DNA from: Chamaelirium japonicum
Taxonomy: Eukaryota > Streptophyta > Magnoliopsida > Liliales > Melanthiaceae
Direction of reading: 5' to 3'
NCBI GenBank assembly: GCA_947650365.1
Contig: OX393550.1
Location: 53,952,879-54,016,878, forward strand
DNA: 64,000 nt
Below the pieces are notes generated by a model. That model was not told where the DNA came from. It saw only the letters and a program-made list of their open reading frames with translations, and searched no databases. The translations under genes and the position numbers were made by a program. Numbering within the stretch: the first letter of the stretch is position 1; each line of letters begins with the position of its first letter. Below, one piece after another: positions 27,880 through 42,925 of the stretch.

Positions 27880-29402
27880 ACGAATGAATTAGAATAGATT
27901 GTACGAATGAATTAGAATGGATCGTACGAATGAATTAGAATGGATCGTACGAAGGAATTAGAATGGATCGTACGAATGAATTAGAATGGATCGTACGAAT
28001 GAATTAGAATAGATCGTACGAATGAATTAGAATGGATCGTACGAAGGAATTAGAATGGATCGTACGAATGAATTAGAATGGATATATTCGTGCAAATGAA
28101 TTAGAATGGATCGTATGAATGTATTAGAATGGATCGTATGAGTGAATTAGAATGGATCGTACGAATGAATTAGAATGGATTGTATGAATGAATTAGAATG
28201 GATCGTACGAATGAATTAGAATGGATCGTATGAATGAATTTGAATGGATCGTACGAATGAATTAAAATGGATCGTGCGAATGAATTAGAATGGATCATAC
28301 GAATGAATTAGAATGGATCGTACGAATGAACTAGAATGGATACATTCGTGCGAATGAATTAGAATGGATCGTACAAATGAATTAGAATGGATCATACGAA
28401 TGAATTAGAATGGATCGTACGAATGGATTAGAATGGATCATACGAATGAATTAGAATGGATCGTGCGAATGAATTAGAATGGATCGAACGAATGAATTAG
28501 AATGGATATATTCGAGCGAATGAATTAGAATAGATCGTAGGAATGAATTAGAATGGATCATACGAATGAATTAGAATGGATCGTACGAACGAATTAGAAT
28601 GGATCGTACGAATGAATTAGAATGGATCATATGAACGAATTAGAATGGATCGTACGAATGAATTAGAATGGATACATTCGAGCGAATGAATTAGAATGGA
28701 TCGTACGAATGAATTAGAATAGATCATAGGAATGAATTAGAATGGATCGTGCAAATGAATTAGAATGGATACATTCGTGCGAATGAATTAGAATGGATCG
28801 TGCGAATGAATTAGAATGGATCGTACGAATGAATTAGAATGGATATATTTGAACAAATAAATTAGAATGGATCATACGAATGAAATAGAATGGATCGTAC
28901 GAATGAATTAGAATGGATAGTGCGAATGAATTAGAATGGATCGTACGAATGAATTAGAATGGATACATTCGTGCGAATGAATTAGAATGGATCATACGAA
29001 TGAGTAAGAATGGATCGTACGAATGAAATAGAATGGATTATACAAATGAATTAGAATGGATCGTACGAATGAATTAGAATGGATCATACGAATGAGTAAG
29101 AATGGATCGTACGAATGAATTAGAATGGATTAGAAGGGATCGTACGAATGAAATAGAATAGATTGTACGAATGAATTAGAATGGATTCGTACGAATGAAT
29201 TAGAATGGATACATTCGTGCGAATGAATTAGAATGGATCGTACCAATGAGTAAGAATGGATCGTATGAATGAAATAGAATGGATTGTGCGAATGAATTAG
29301 AATGGATCATACGAATGAATTAGAATGGATCGTGTGAAAGAATTAGAATGGATTGTATGAATGAATTAGAATAGATCGTATGAATGAATTAGAATGGATC
29401 GT
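27880..29402 (-). repeat. Satellite block 28, inverted
   Basis: First 300 bp resemble the openings of blocks 16 and 18 (GAAGGAATTAG units, then ATATTCGTGC). Exits at GATCGTACGATC 29397-29408. Confidence 0.92.
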
Positions 29403-31021
29403 ACGATCAATTCTAATTTATTAGCGCGATCCATTCTAATTCATTCGTACAATCCATTCTATTTCATTCGTACGATCCATTCTTACTCATTCGTATGATC
29501 CATTCTAATTCATTCGCACGAATGTATCCATTCTAATCCATTCGTACGATCCATTCTAATCCATTTGTACGATCCATTCTAATTCATTCACATGAATGTA
29601 ACCATTCTAATTCATTCATTTGATCCATTCTAATTCATTCGTACGATCCATTCTAATTCATTCGTCCGATCCATTCTAATTCATTCGCACGAATGTATCC
29701 ATTCTAAACCATTCATACGATCCATTCTAATTTATTCGTACGATCCATTCTAATTCATTCGTAAGATCCATTCTAATTCATTCGTACGATCCATTCTAAT
29801 TCATTCGTACGATCCATTCTAATTCATTCGCACGAATGTATCCATTCTACTTCATTCGTACGATCCATTCTAATTCATTCGTACGATCCATTCTAATTTA
29901 TTCGCACGATCCATTCTAATTCATTCGTACGATCCATTCTAATTCATTCGCACGAATGTATCCATTCTAATTCATTCGTACATACGATACATTCTAATTC
30001 ATTCGTACGATCCATTCTAATCCATTCTAATTCATTCTAATCCATTCTATTTCATTCGTACGATCAATTCTAATTCATTAGCACGATCCATTCTAATTCA
30101 TTCATACGAACCATTCAAATTCATTCGCACGATCCATTCTAATTCATTCGTACAATCCATTCTATTTCATTCGTACGATCCATTCTTACTCATTCGTATG
30201 ATCCATTCTAATTCATTCGCATGAATGTATCCATTCTAATCCATTCGTACGATCCATTCTAATTCATTCGCATGAATGGAACCATTCTAATTCATTCATT
30301 TGATCCATTCTAATTCATTCGTACGATCCATTCTAATTCATTCGTCCGATCCATTCTAATTCATTCGCACAAATGTATCCATTCTAAACCATTCATATGA
30401 TCCATTCTAATTTATTCGTACGATCCATTCTAATTCATTCGTACGATCCATTCTAATTCATTCGTCCGATCCATTCTAATTCATTTGCACGAATGTATCC
30501 ATTCTAATTCATTCGTACGATCCATTCTAATTCATTCGTACGATCCATTCTAATTCATTCGCACGAATGTATCCATTCTAATTCATTCGTACGATCCATT
30601 CTAATTCATTCGCACAAACTATTCTAATTCATTCATACGATCCATTCTAATTCATTCGCACGAATGTATCCATTCTAATTCATTCATACGATCCATTCTA
30701 CTTCATTCGTACTATCCGTTCTAATTCACTCAAACGATCCATTCTAATTCATTCATACGATCCATTCTAATTCATTTGCACGAATATATCCATTCTAATT
30801 CATTCGTACGATCCATTCTAATTCCTTCGTACGATCCATTCTAATTCCTTCGTACGATCCATTCTAATTCCTTCGTACGATCCATTCTATTTCATTCGTA
30901 TGATCCATTCTAATTCCTTTGTACGATCCATTCTAATTCCTTCGTATCCATTCTAATTCACTCATACGATCCATTCTAATTCATTCCTACGATCCATTCT
31001 AATTCATTCTAATCCATTTGT
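29403..31021 (+). repeat. Satellite block 29, forward
   Basis: Includes a 10-bp-period stretch at 30011-30050. Exits at CATTTGTACGAATG 31015-31028, one mismatch from the J2 palindrome. Confidence 0.92.
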
Positions 31022-32327
31022 ACGAATGAATTAGAATGGATCGTACGAATGAATTAGAATGGATCGTATGAATGAACTAGAATGGATACATTCGTGCGAA
31101 TGAACTAGAATGGATCGTACGAATGAATTAGAATAGATCGTACGAATGAATTAGAATGGATCGTACGAATGAATTAGAATGGATCATACGAATGAATTAG
31201 ATTGGATCATACGAATGAGTAAGAATGGATCGTACGAATGAAATAGAATGGATTGTACGAATGAATTAGAATGGATCGTACGAATGAATTAGAATGGATC
31301 GTGTGAAAGAATTAGAATGGATTGTATGAATGAATTAGAATGGATCATATGAATGAATTAGAATGGATACATTCGTGCGAATGAATTAGAATGGTTACAT
31401 TCATGCGAATGAATTAGAATGGATCGTACGAATGGATTAGAATGGATCGTACGAATGGATTAGAATGGATACATTCGAGCGAATAAATTAGAATGGATCG
31501 TACGAATGAATTAGAATGGATCGTACGAATGGATTAGAATGGATCCTACGAATGGATTAGAATGGATACCTTTGTGCATATGAATTAGAATGGATCGTAC
31601 GAATGAATTAGAATGGATCATATGAATGAATTAGAATGGATCGTGTGAAAGAATTAGAATGGATTGTATGAATGAATTAGAATAGATCGTATGAATGAAT
31701 TAGAATGAATCGTACGAATGAATTAGAATGGATCGTACGAATGAATTAGAATGGATCATATGAATGAATTAGAATGGATCATACGAATGAATTAGAATGG
31801 ATCGTACGAAGGAATTAGAATGGATCGTACGAATAAATTAGAATGGATATATTCATGCAAATGAATTAGAATGGATCATATGAATGTATTAGAATGGATC
31901 GTATGAGTGAATTAGAATGGATCGTGCGAATGAATTAGAATGGATTGTATGAATGAATTAGAATGGATCGTGCGAATGAATTAGAATGGATCGTACGAAT
32001 GAATTAGAATGGATCCAATGAATGAATTAGAATGGATCGTGCGAATGAATTAGAATGGATCATACGAATGAATAAGAATGGATCGTGCTAATGAATTAGA
32101 ATTGATCGAACAAATGAATTAGAATGGATACATTCGTGCGAATGAATTAGAATGGATAGGACGAATGAATTAGAATGGATCGTACGAATGAGTAAGAATG
32201 GATCATACGAATGAAATAGAATAGATCGTACGAATGAATTAGAATGGATCGTACGAATGAATTAGAATGGATCGTATGAATGAATTAGAATGGATACATT
32301 CGTGCGAATGAATTAGAATGGATCGTG
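31022..32327 (-). repeat. Satellite block 30, inverted
   Basis: Reversed marker at 31564-31581. Exits at CGTGCACG 32324-32331 (J5, form b), mirror of the boundary at 5108. Confidence 0.91.
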
Positions 32328-33129
32328 CACGAATGTCCATTCTAATTCATTCGTATGATCCATTCTAATTCATTACTATGATCCATTCTAATTCATTCGT
32401 ACGATCCATTCTAATTCATTCGCACAATCTATTCTAATTCATTCATACGATCCATTCTAATTCATTCGCACGAATGTATTCATTCTAATTCATTCATACG
32501 ATCCATTCTACTTCATTCATACTATCCATTCTAATTCACTCATACGATCCATTCTAATTCATTCATACGATCCATTCTAATTCATTTGCACGAATATATC
32601 CATTCTAATTCATTCGTACGATCCATTCTAATTCCTTCGTACGACCCATTCTAATTCCTTCGTACGATCCATTCTAATTCCTTCGTACGATCCATTCTAT
32701 TTCATTCGTATGAACCATTCTAATTCCTTCGTACGATCCATTCTAATTCCGTCATATCCATTCTAATTCACTCATACGATCCATTCTAATTCATTCATAC
32801 GATCTATTCTAATTCATTCATACAATCCATTCAAATTCTTTCACACGATCCATTCTAATTCATTCGTAGTATCCATTCCAATTCATTCGTACAATCTATT
32901 CTATTTCATTCGTACGATCCATTCTTACTCATTCGTATGATCCATTCTAATTCATTCGGACGAATGTTTCAATTCTAATTTATTCGTACGATCCATTCTA
33001 ATTCATTCGTACGATCCATTCTTACTCATTCGTATGATCCATTCTAATTCATTCGTACGATCCATTCTAATTCATTCGTACGATCCATTCTAATTCATTC
33101 GTACGATCCATTCTAATTCATTCATACGA
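32328..33129 (+). repeat. Satellite block 31, forward
   Basis: Cassette near 32890-32985. Exits at TACGATCGTA 33125-33134 (J4, form b). Confidence 0.92.
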
Positions 33130-33492
33130 TCGTACGAATGAATTAGAATTGATCGTACGGAATGAATTAGAGTGGATTATATGAATGAATTAGAAAAGAT
33201 ACATTTGTGCGAATGAATTAGAATGGATCATACGAATGAGTAAGAATGGATCGTACGAATGAAATAGAATGGATTGTACGAATGAATTAGAATGGATCGT
33301 ACAAATGAATTAGAATGGATCATACGAATGAGTAAGAATGGATCATACAAATGAAATAGAATGGATTGTACGAATGAATTAGAATGGATCGTACGAATGA
33401 ATTAGAATGGATCGTGTGAAAGAATTAGAATGCATTGTATGAATGAATTAGAATGGATCGTATGAATGAATTAGAATGGATCGTGCGAATGA

Positions 33493-33522
33493 ATTCGAAT
33501 GGATCGCATGATCCATTCGAAT
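33493..33522 (-). repeat. 30-nt hairpin element (GCAT loop)
   Basis: Perfect arms, GCAT loop, inside an inverted block. Confidence 0.9.
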
Positions 33523-33806
33523 AGAATGGATCGTATGAATGAATTAGAATGGATCGGGCGAATGAATTAGAATGGATTATAGGAATGAATTAGAATGGAT
33601 CGTTTGAATGAATTAGAATGGATCGTATGAATGAATTAGAATGGATCGTGCGAATGAATTAGAATGGATCGTACGAATGAATTAGAATGGATCATACGAA
33701 TGAGTCAGAATGGATCGTACGAATGAAATAGAATGGATTGTACGAATGAATTAGAATCGATTGTATGAATGAATTAGAATGGATCGTACGAATGAATTTG
33801 AATGGA

Positions 33807-34750
33807 TCGTATGAGTGAATTAGAATGGATACGAAGGAATTAGAATGGATCGTACGAAGGAATTAGAATGGATCATACGAATGAAATAGAATGGATCGTA
33901 CGAAGGAATTAGAATGGATGATACGAAGGAATTAGAATGGATCGTACGAAGGAATTAGAATGGATCGTACGAATGAATTAGAATGGATATATTCGTGCAA
34001 ATGAATTAGAATGGATCGTATGAATGAATTAGAATGGATCGTATGAGTGAATTAGAACGGATAGTACGAATGGATCGTATGAATGAATTAGAATGGATAC
34101 ATTCGTGCGAATGAATTAGAATGGATCGTATGAATGAATTAGAATAGATTGTGCGAATGAATTAGAATGGATCGTACGAATGAATTAGAATGGATACATT
34201 CGTGCGAATAAATTAGAATGGATTGTATGAATGAATTAGAATGGATCGTACGAATGAATTAGAATGGATCGTATGAGTGAATTAGAATGGATACGAAGGA
34301 ATTAGAATGGATCGTACGAAGGAATTAGAATGGATCATACGAATGAAATAGAATGGATCGTACGAAGGAATTAGAATGGATCGTACGAAGGAATTAGAAG
34401 GATCGTACGAAGGAATTAGAATGGATCGTACGAAGGAATTAGAATGGATATATTCGTGCAAATGAATTAGAATGGATCGTATGAATGAATTAGAATGGAT
34501 CGTCTGAGTGAATTAGAACGGATAGTACGAATGAAGTAGAATGGATCGTATGAATGAATTAGAATGGATACATTCGTGCGAATGAATTAGAATGGATCGT
34601 ATGAATGAATTAGAATAGATTGTGCGAATGAATTAGAATGGATCGTACGAATGAATTAGAATGGATACATTCGTGCGAATAAATTAGAATGGATTGTATG
34701 AATGAATTAGAATGGATCGTACGAATGAATTAGAATGGATCGTACGAATG
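33807..34750 (-). repeat. Local tandem duplication, period about 462 bp
   Basis: ATGAGTG followed by GGATACGAAGGAATTAG occurs at 33811 and 34273. The offset rises to 471 bp later, explained by a 9-bp deletion near 34070 in the first copy. Confidence 0.8.
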
Positions 34751-36648
34751 AATTTGAATAGATTACGCGAATGAATTAGAATGGATCGTACGAATGAATT
34801 AGAATGGATCGTACGAATGAATTAGAATGGATTGTGCGAATGAATTAGAATGGATCGTACGAATGAATTAGAATGGATCGTGCGAATGAATTAGAATGGA
34901 TGGTACGAATGAATTAGAATGGATCGTACCATTGAGTAAGAATGGATCGTACGAATGAATTAGAATGGATCGTATGAATGAATTAGAATGGATCGTACGA
35001 ATGAATTAGAATGGATCGTGCGAATGAATTAGAATGGATCGTACGAATGAATTAGAATGGATCGTACGAATGAACTAGAATGGATCCATTCGTGCGAATG
35101 AATTAGAATGGACCGTACGAATGAATTAGAATGGATCGTACGAATGAATTGGAATGGATCTTACGAATGAATTAGAATGGATCGTACGAATGAATTAGAA
35201 TGGATCGTACGAATGAATTAGAATGGATACATTTGTGCGAATGAATTAGAATGGATCGTATGAATGAATTAGAATGGATCGTATGAATGAATTAGAATGG
35301 ATCGTATGAATGAATTAGAATGGATCGTACGAAGGAATTAGAATGGATCGTACGAATGAATTAGAATGGATATATTCGTGCAAATGAATTAGAATGGATC
35401 GTATGAATGTATTAGAATGGATCATATGAGTGAATTAGAATGGATCGTGCGAATCAATTAGAATGGATTGTATGAAGGAATTAGAATGGATCGTACGAAT
35501 GAATTAGAATGGATCATACGAATTAATTAGAATGGATCATATGAATGAATTAGAATGGACCGTACAAATGAATTAGAATTGAATCGTACGAATGAATTAG
35601 AATGGATCGTACGAATGAATTAGAATGGATCGTGCTAATGAATTAGAATTGATCGAACGAATGAATTAGAATGGATCGTGTGAAAGAATTAGAATGGATT
35701 GTATGAATGAATTAGAATAGATCGTAGGAATGAATTAGAATGGATCGTACGAATGAATTAGAATGGATCGTATGAATGAATTAGAATGGATCGTACGAAT
35801 GAATTAGAATGGATACATTCGTGTGAATGAATTAGAATGGATACATTCGTGCGAAAGAATTAGAATAGATCGTATGAATGAATTAGAATGGATCCTATGA
35901 ATGAATTAGAATGGATCGTGCGAATGAATTAGAATGGATCGTACGAATAAATTTGAATGGATCGTGCTAATGAATTAGAATTGATCGAACGGATGAATTG
36001 GAATGGATACATTCGTGTGAATGAATTAGAATGGATCGGACGAATGAATTAGAATGGATCGGACGAATGAGTAAGAATGGATCGTACGAATGAAATATAA
36101 TAGATCGTACGAATGAATTAGAATGGATCGTATGAAGGAATTAGAATGGATCGTACGAATGAATTAGAATGGATATATTCGTGCAAATGAAATAGAATGG
36201 ATCGTATGAATGTATTAGAATGGATCGTATGAGTGAATTAGAATGGATCGTACGAATGAATTAGAATGGATAGTATGAATGAATTAGAATGGATACATTC
36301 GTGTGAATGAATTAGAATGGATCGTATGAATGAATTAGAATAGATTTTGTGAATGAATTAGAACTGATCGTACGAATGAATTAGAATGGATACATTCGTG
36401 CGAATGAATTAGAATGGATTGTATGAATGAATTAGAATGGATCCTATGAATGAATTAGAATGGATCGTGCAAATGAATTAGAATGGATCGTAAGAATGAA
36501 TTAGAATGGATCGTGCTAATGAATTAGAATTGATCGAACGAATGAATTAACATGGATCGTGCTAATAAATTAGAATGGAACGTACGAATGAATTAGAATG
36601 GATCGTGTCAAAGAATTAGAATGGATTGTATGAATGAATTAGAATGAA

Positions 36649-37686
36649 TTCGTACGATCCATTCGAATTCATTCGCACGATCCATTCTAATTCATTCATA
36701 CGATCCATTCTAATTCATTCATACGATCCATTCTAATTCATTCATACAATCCATTCTAATTCTTTCACACGATCCATTCTAATTCATTCATAGGATCCAT
36801 TTTAATTCATTCGTACAATCTATTCTATTTCATTCGTATGATCCATTCTTACTCATTCGTATGATCCATTCTAATTCATTCGGACGAATGTATCCATTCT
36901 AATTTATTCGTATGATCCATTCTAATTCATTTGTACGATCCATTCTAATTCATTCGTACGATCCATTCTAATTCATTCGTCCGATCCATTCTAATTCATT
37001 CGCACGAATGTATCCATTCTAATTCATTCGTACGATCCATTCTAATTCATTCGTACTATCCATTCTAATTCATTCGTAAGATCCATTCTAATACATTCGT
37101 ACGATCCATTCTAATTCATTCATACGATCCATTCTAATTCATTCATACTATCCATTCTAATTCTTTCACACGATCCATTCTAATTCATTCGTAGGATCCA
37201 TTCTAATTCATTCGTACAATCTATTCTATTTCATTCGTACGATCCATTCTTACTCATTCGTATGATCCATTCTAATTCATTCGGACGAATGTATCCATTC
37301 TAATTTATTCGTACGATCCATTCTAATTCATTCGTACGATCCATTCTAATTCATTCGTACGATCCATTCTAATTCATTCGTCCGATCCATTCTAATTCAT
37401 TCGCACGAATGTATCCATTCTAATTCATTCGTACGATCCATTCTAATTCATTCGTAAGATCCATTCTAATTCATTCATATGATCCATTCTAATTCATTCG
37501 CATTATCCATTCTAATTCATTCGCACGAATGTATCCATTCTAATTCATTTGCACGATCCATTCTAATTCATTCCTATGATCTATTCTAATTCATTCGTAC
37601 GATCCATTCTAATTCATTCTAATTCATTCGTACGATCCATTCTAATTCATTCGTACGATCCATTCTTACTCATTCGTATGATCCAT
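36649..37686 (+). repeat. Satellite block 33, forward
   Basis: Two cassettes, near 36815 and 37210, from a tandem duplication of about 395 bp. Exits at ATCCATTATGGAT 37681-37693 (J3, form a). Confidence 0.92.
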
Positions 37687-37858
37687 TATGGATACATTCG
37701 TGCGAATGAATTAGAATGGATCATACGAATGAGTAAGAATGGATCGTACGAATGAAATAGAATGGATTGTGCGAATGAATTAGAATGGATCGCAGAATGG
37801 ATCAGAATAGATCGTGTGAAAGAATTAGAATGGATTGTATGAATGAATTAGAATGGAT
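37687..37858 (-). repeat. Satellite block 34, inverted, very short
   Basis: About 172 bp between a J3 entry and an exit GGATTCGTACGATCC that looks like a decayed J1 form b. A broken unit (CGCAGAATGGATCAG) lies near 37791. Confidence 0.88.
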
Positions 37859-38562
37859 TCGTACGATCCATTCGAATTCATTCACACGATCCATTCTAAT
37901 TCATTCATACGATCCATTCTAATTCTTTCACACGATCCATTGTAATTCACTCATACGATCCATTCTAATACATTCATACGATCCATTCTAATTCATTTGC
38001 ACGAATATATCCATTTTAATTCATTCGTACGATCCATTCTAATTCCTTCATACGATCCATTCTAATTCATTCATAGGATTTATTCTAATTCATTCGTACG
38101 ATCCATTCTAATTCATTCGCACGATCCATTCTAATTCATTCATAGGATCCATTCTAATTCATTCATATGATCCATTCTAATTCTTTCGCACGATCCATGC
38201 TAATTCATTCGTTCGATCAATTCTAATTCATTAGCACGATCCATTCTAATTCATTCGTACGATCCATTCTAATTCATTCGTATGATCCATTCTAATTAAT
38301 TCGTATGATCCATTCTAATTCATTCGTACGATCCATTCTAATTCATTCATACAATCCATTCTAATTCATTCGTACGATCCATTCTAATTCACTCATACGA
38401 TCCATTCTAATACATTCATACGATCCATTCTAATTCATTTGCACGAATTCATCCATTCTAATTCATTCGTACGATCCATTCTAATTCCTTCGTACGATCC
38501 ATTCTAATTCATTCGTACGATCTATTCTAATTCATTCGTACGATCCATTCTAATTCATTCGT
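37859..38562 (+). repeat. Satellite block 35, forward
   Basis: Opens with the J1 form b signature CCATTCGAATTCATTC. Exits at ATTCGTACGAAT 38557-38568. Confidence 0.92.
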
Positions 38563-39627
38563 ACGAATAAATTAGAATGGATACATTCGTGTGAATGAAT
38601 TAGAATGGATACATTCGTGCGAAAGAATTAGAATAGATCGTATGAATGAATTAGAATGGATCCTATGAATGAATTAGAATGGATCGTGCGAATGAATTAG
38701 AATGGATCGTACGAATGAATTAGAATGGATCGTGCTAATGAATTAGAATTGATCGAACGAATGAATTAGCATGGATCATGCTAATGAATTAGAATGGATC
38801 GTACGAATGAATTAGAATGGATCATGTGAAATAATTAGAATGGATTGTATGAATGAATTAGAATGGATCGTACGAATGAATTAGAATGGATCGTACGAAG
38901 GAATTAGAATGGATCGTACGAATGAATTAGAATGGATCGTACGAATGAATTAGAATAGATCGTACGAATGAATTAGAATGGATCGTACGAAGGAATTAGA
39001 ATGGATCGTACGAATGAATTAGAATGGATCGTATGAATGAATTAGAATGGATACATTCGTGTGAATGAATTAGAATGGATCGTATGAATGAATTAGAATA
39101 GATTTTGTGAATGAATTAGAACTGATCGTACGAATGAATTAGAATGGATACATTCGTGCGAATGAATTAGAATGGATTGTATGAATGAATTAGAATGGAT
39201 CCTATGAATGAATTAGAATGGTCGTACGAATGAATTAGAATGGATACATTCGTGCGAATGAATTAGAATTGATCGTACGAATGAATTAGAATGGATCGTG
39301 CGAATGAATTAGAATGGATCGTACGAATGAATTAGAATGGATACATTCGTGCGAATGAATTAGAATGGATACATTCATGCGAAAGAATTAGAATAGATCG
39401 TATGAATGAATTAGAATGGATCCTATGAATGAATTAGAATGGATCGTGCGAATAAACTAGAATGGATCGTACGAATGAATTAGAATGGATCGTGCTAATG
39501 AATTAGAATAGATCGAACGAATGAATTAGCATGGATCGTGCTAATGAATTAGAATAGAACGTACGAATGAATAAGAATGGATCGTGTGAAAGAATTAGAA
39601 TGGATTGTATGAATGAATTAGAATGAA
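38563..39627 (-). repeat. Satellite block 36, inverted
   Basis: Two reversed dyad modules, near 38730-38790 and 39490-39550. Exits at GAATTC 39625-39630 (J1, form b). Confidence 0.92.
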
Positions 39628-41256
39628 TTCGTACGATCCATTCTAATTTATTCGCACGATCCATTCTAATTCATTCATACGATCCATTCTAATTCATTCA
39701 TACAATCCATTCTAATTCTTTCACACGATCCATTCTAATTCATTCGTAGGATCCATTCTAATTCATTCGTACAATCTATTCTATTTCATTCGTACGATCG
39801 ATTCTTACTCATTTGTATGATCCATTCTAATTCATTCGGACGAATGTATCCATTCTAATTTATTCGTACGATCCATTCTAATTCATTCGTACGATCCATT
39901 CTAATTCATTCGCTTGAATGTATCCATTTTAATCCATTCGTACGATCCATTCTAATCCATTCATACGATCCATTCTAATTCATTCGCATGAATATAACCA
40001 TTCTAATTCATTCATTTGATCCATTCTAATTCATTCGTACGATCCATTCTAATTCATTAGCACGATCCACGCTAATTCATTCGTTCGATCAATTCTAATT
40101 CATTAGCACGATCCATTCTAATTCATTCGTACGATCCATTCTAATTCATTCGCACGATCCATTCTAATTCATTCATAGGATCCATTCTAATTCATTCATA
40201 CGATCTATTCTAACTCTTTCGCACGAATGTATCCATTCTAATTCATTCGCACGAATGTATCCATTCTAAGTCATTCGTACGATCCATTCTAATTCATTCG
40301 CACGATCCATTCTAATTCATTCGTACGATCAATTCTAATTCATTCGCACGAATGTATCCATTCTAATTCATTCGTACGATCCATTCTAATTCATTCATAG
40401 GATCCATTCTATTTCATTCATACAATCCATTCTAATTCATTCGCACGAATGTATCCATTCTAATTCATTTGTACGATCAGTTCAAATTCATTCACAAAAT
40501 CAATTCTAATTCATTCACACGAATGTATCCTTTCTAATTCATTCACACGAATGTATCCATTCTAATTCATTCATACGATCCATTCTAATTCATTCGTACG
40601 ATCCATTCTAATTCCTTCGTACGATCCATTCTAATTCATTCGTACGATCTATTCTAATTCATTCGTACGATCCATTCTAATTCATTCGTACGATCCATTC
40701 TAATTCCTTCGTACGATCCATTCTAATTTATTCGTACGATCCATTCTAATTCATTCATCCAATCCATTCTAATTCTTTCACATGATCCATTCTAATTCAT
40801 TCCTACGGTTCATTCTAATTCATTCGTGCGATCCATTCTAATTCATTCGCACGAATGTATCCATTCTAATTCATTCGTACGATCCATTCTAATTCATTCA
40901 TAGGATCCATTCTAATTCATTCATACAACCCATTCTAATTCATTCGCACGAATGTATCTATTCTAATTCATTCGTACGATCAGTTCTAATTCTTTCACAC
41001 GATCCATTCTAATTTATTCGTACGATCCATTCTAATACATTCATACGGTCCATTCTAATTCATTTGCACGAATATATCCATTCTAATTCATTCGTACGAT
41101 CCATTCTAATTCCTTCGTACGATCCATTCTAATTCATTCGTACGAACTATTCTAATTCATTCGTACGATCCATTCTAATTCATTCGTACGATCCATTCTA
41201 ATTCCTTCGTACGAACCATTCTAATTCATTCGTACAATCTATTCTAATTCATTCGT
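39628..41256 (+). repeat. Satellite block 37, forward
   Basis: Cassette near 39770-39865. The stretch 39.9-40.6 kb shares private variants with 49.6-50.3 kb. Exits at ATTCGTACGAAT 41251-41262 (J2, form b). Confidence 0.92.
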
Positions 41257-42925
41257 ACGAATGGATACATTCGTGTGAATGAATTAGAATGGATCGTACG
41301 AATGAGTAAGAATGGATCGAATGAAATAGAATGGATTGCACGAATGAATTAGAATGGATCGTACGAATGAATTAGATTGGATCGTGTGAAAGAATTAGAA
41401 TGGATTGTATGAATGAATTAGAATGGATCGTACGAATGAATTAGAATGGAAAGTACGAAGGAATTAGAATGGATCATATGAATGAATTAGAATGGATCGT
41501 ACGAATGAATTAGAATAGATCGTACGAATGAATTAGAATGGATCGTACGAAGGAATTAGAATGGATCGTACGAATGAATTAGAATGGATCGTATGAATGA
41601 ATTAGAATGGATACATTCGTGTGAATGAATTAGAATGGATCGTATGAATGAATTAGAATAGATTTTGTGAATGAATTAGAACTGATCGTACGAATGAATT
41701 AGAATGGATACATTCATGCGAATGAATTAGAATGGATTGTATGAATGGATTGTATGAATGAATTAGAATGGATTGTATGAATGAATTAGAATGGATCGTA
41801 CGAAGGAATTAGAATGGATCGTACGAATGAATTTGAATGGATCGTACGAATTAATTAGAATGGATCGTACGAATGAATTAGAATGGATCGTACGAAGGAA
41901 TTAGAATGGATCGTACGAATGAATTAGAATGGATCGTACGAATGAATTAGAATTGATCGTACGAATGAAATAGAATGGATTGTACGAATGATTTAGAATG
42001 GATCGACGAATGAATTAGAATGGATCGTACGAATGATTTAGAATGGATACATTCGTGTGAATGAATTAGAATGGATTAGAATGGATACATTCATGCGAAT
42101 GGATTAGAATGGATCGTACGAATGGATTTGAATGGATACATTCATGCGAATGAATTAGAATGGATTGTATGAATGAATTAGATTGGATCGTACGAATGAA
42201 TTAGAATGGATCGTACGAAGGAATTAGAATGGATCGTACGAATGAATTAGAATGGATCGTACTAATGAATTAGAATTGATCGTACGAATGAAATTGAATG
42301 GATTGTACGAATGATTTAGAATGGATCGTACGAATGAATTAGAATGGATCGTACGAATGATTTAGAATGGATACATTCGTGCGAATGAATTAGAATGGAT
42401 CATACGAATGAGTAAGAATGGATCGTACGAATGAAATAGAATGGATTGTACGAATGAATTAGAATGGATTTGTACGAATGAATTAGAATGGATACATTCA
42501 TGCGAATGAATTAGAATGGATCGTACCAATGAGTAAGATTGGATCATACGAATGAATTAGAATGGATCGTACGAATGAATTAGAATGGATCGTACGAATG
42601 AATTAGAATTGATCATACGAATGAATTAGAATGGATCGTACGAATGAATTAGAATGGATCGTACGAATGAATTAGAATGGATCGTACGAATTAATTAGAA
42701 AGGATCATACGAATGAATTAGAATGGATCGTACGAATGAATTAGAATGAATCGTACGAATGAATTAGAATGGATCGTACGAATGAATTAGAATGGATACA
42801 TTTGTGCGAATGAATTAGAATGGATCGTACGAATGGATTAGAATGGATCGTACGAATAGATTAGAATGGATACATTCGTGCGAATGAATTAGAATGGATT
42901 GTATGAATGAATTAGAATGGATCGT
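41257..42925 (-). repeat. Satellite block 38, inverted
   Basis: Exits at a perfect 22-bp palindrome, 42915-42936, centred on CGTACG. AAATAG and GAGTAAG units remove stops on the opposite strand and leave an open stretch at 42362-42547 that I do not regard as coding. Confidence 0.92.

Larger units (their letters stand above)
33130..36648 (-). repeat. Satellite block 32, inverted, the longest block
   Basis: About 3.5 kb in one direction. Hairpin at 33493-33522 with GCAT loop; local tandem duplication with period about 462 bp from 33.8 to 34.75 kb; reversed dyad module near 36510-36575. Exits at GAATTC 36646-36651 (J1, form b). Confidence 0.93.

Noticed and set aside
42362..42547. 61-codon open frame on the - strand
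   Set aside because: Open only across GAAATAG and GAGTAAG variant units; it repeats the same peptide pattern as the others.
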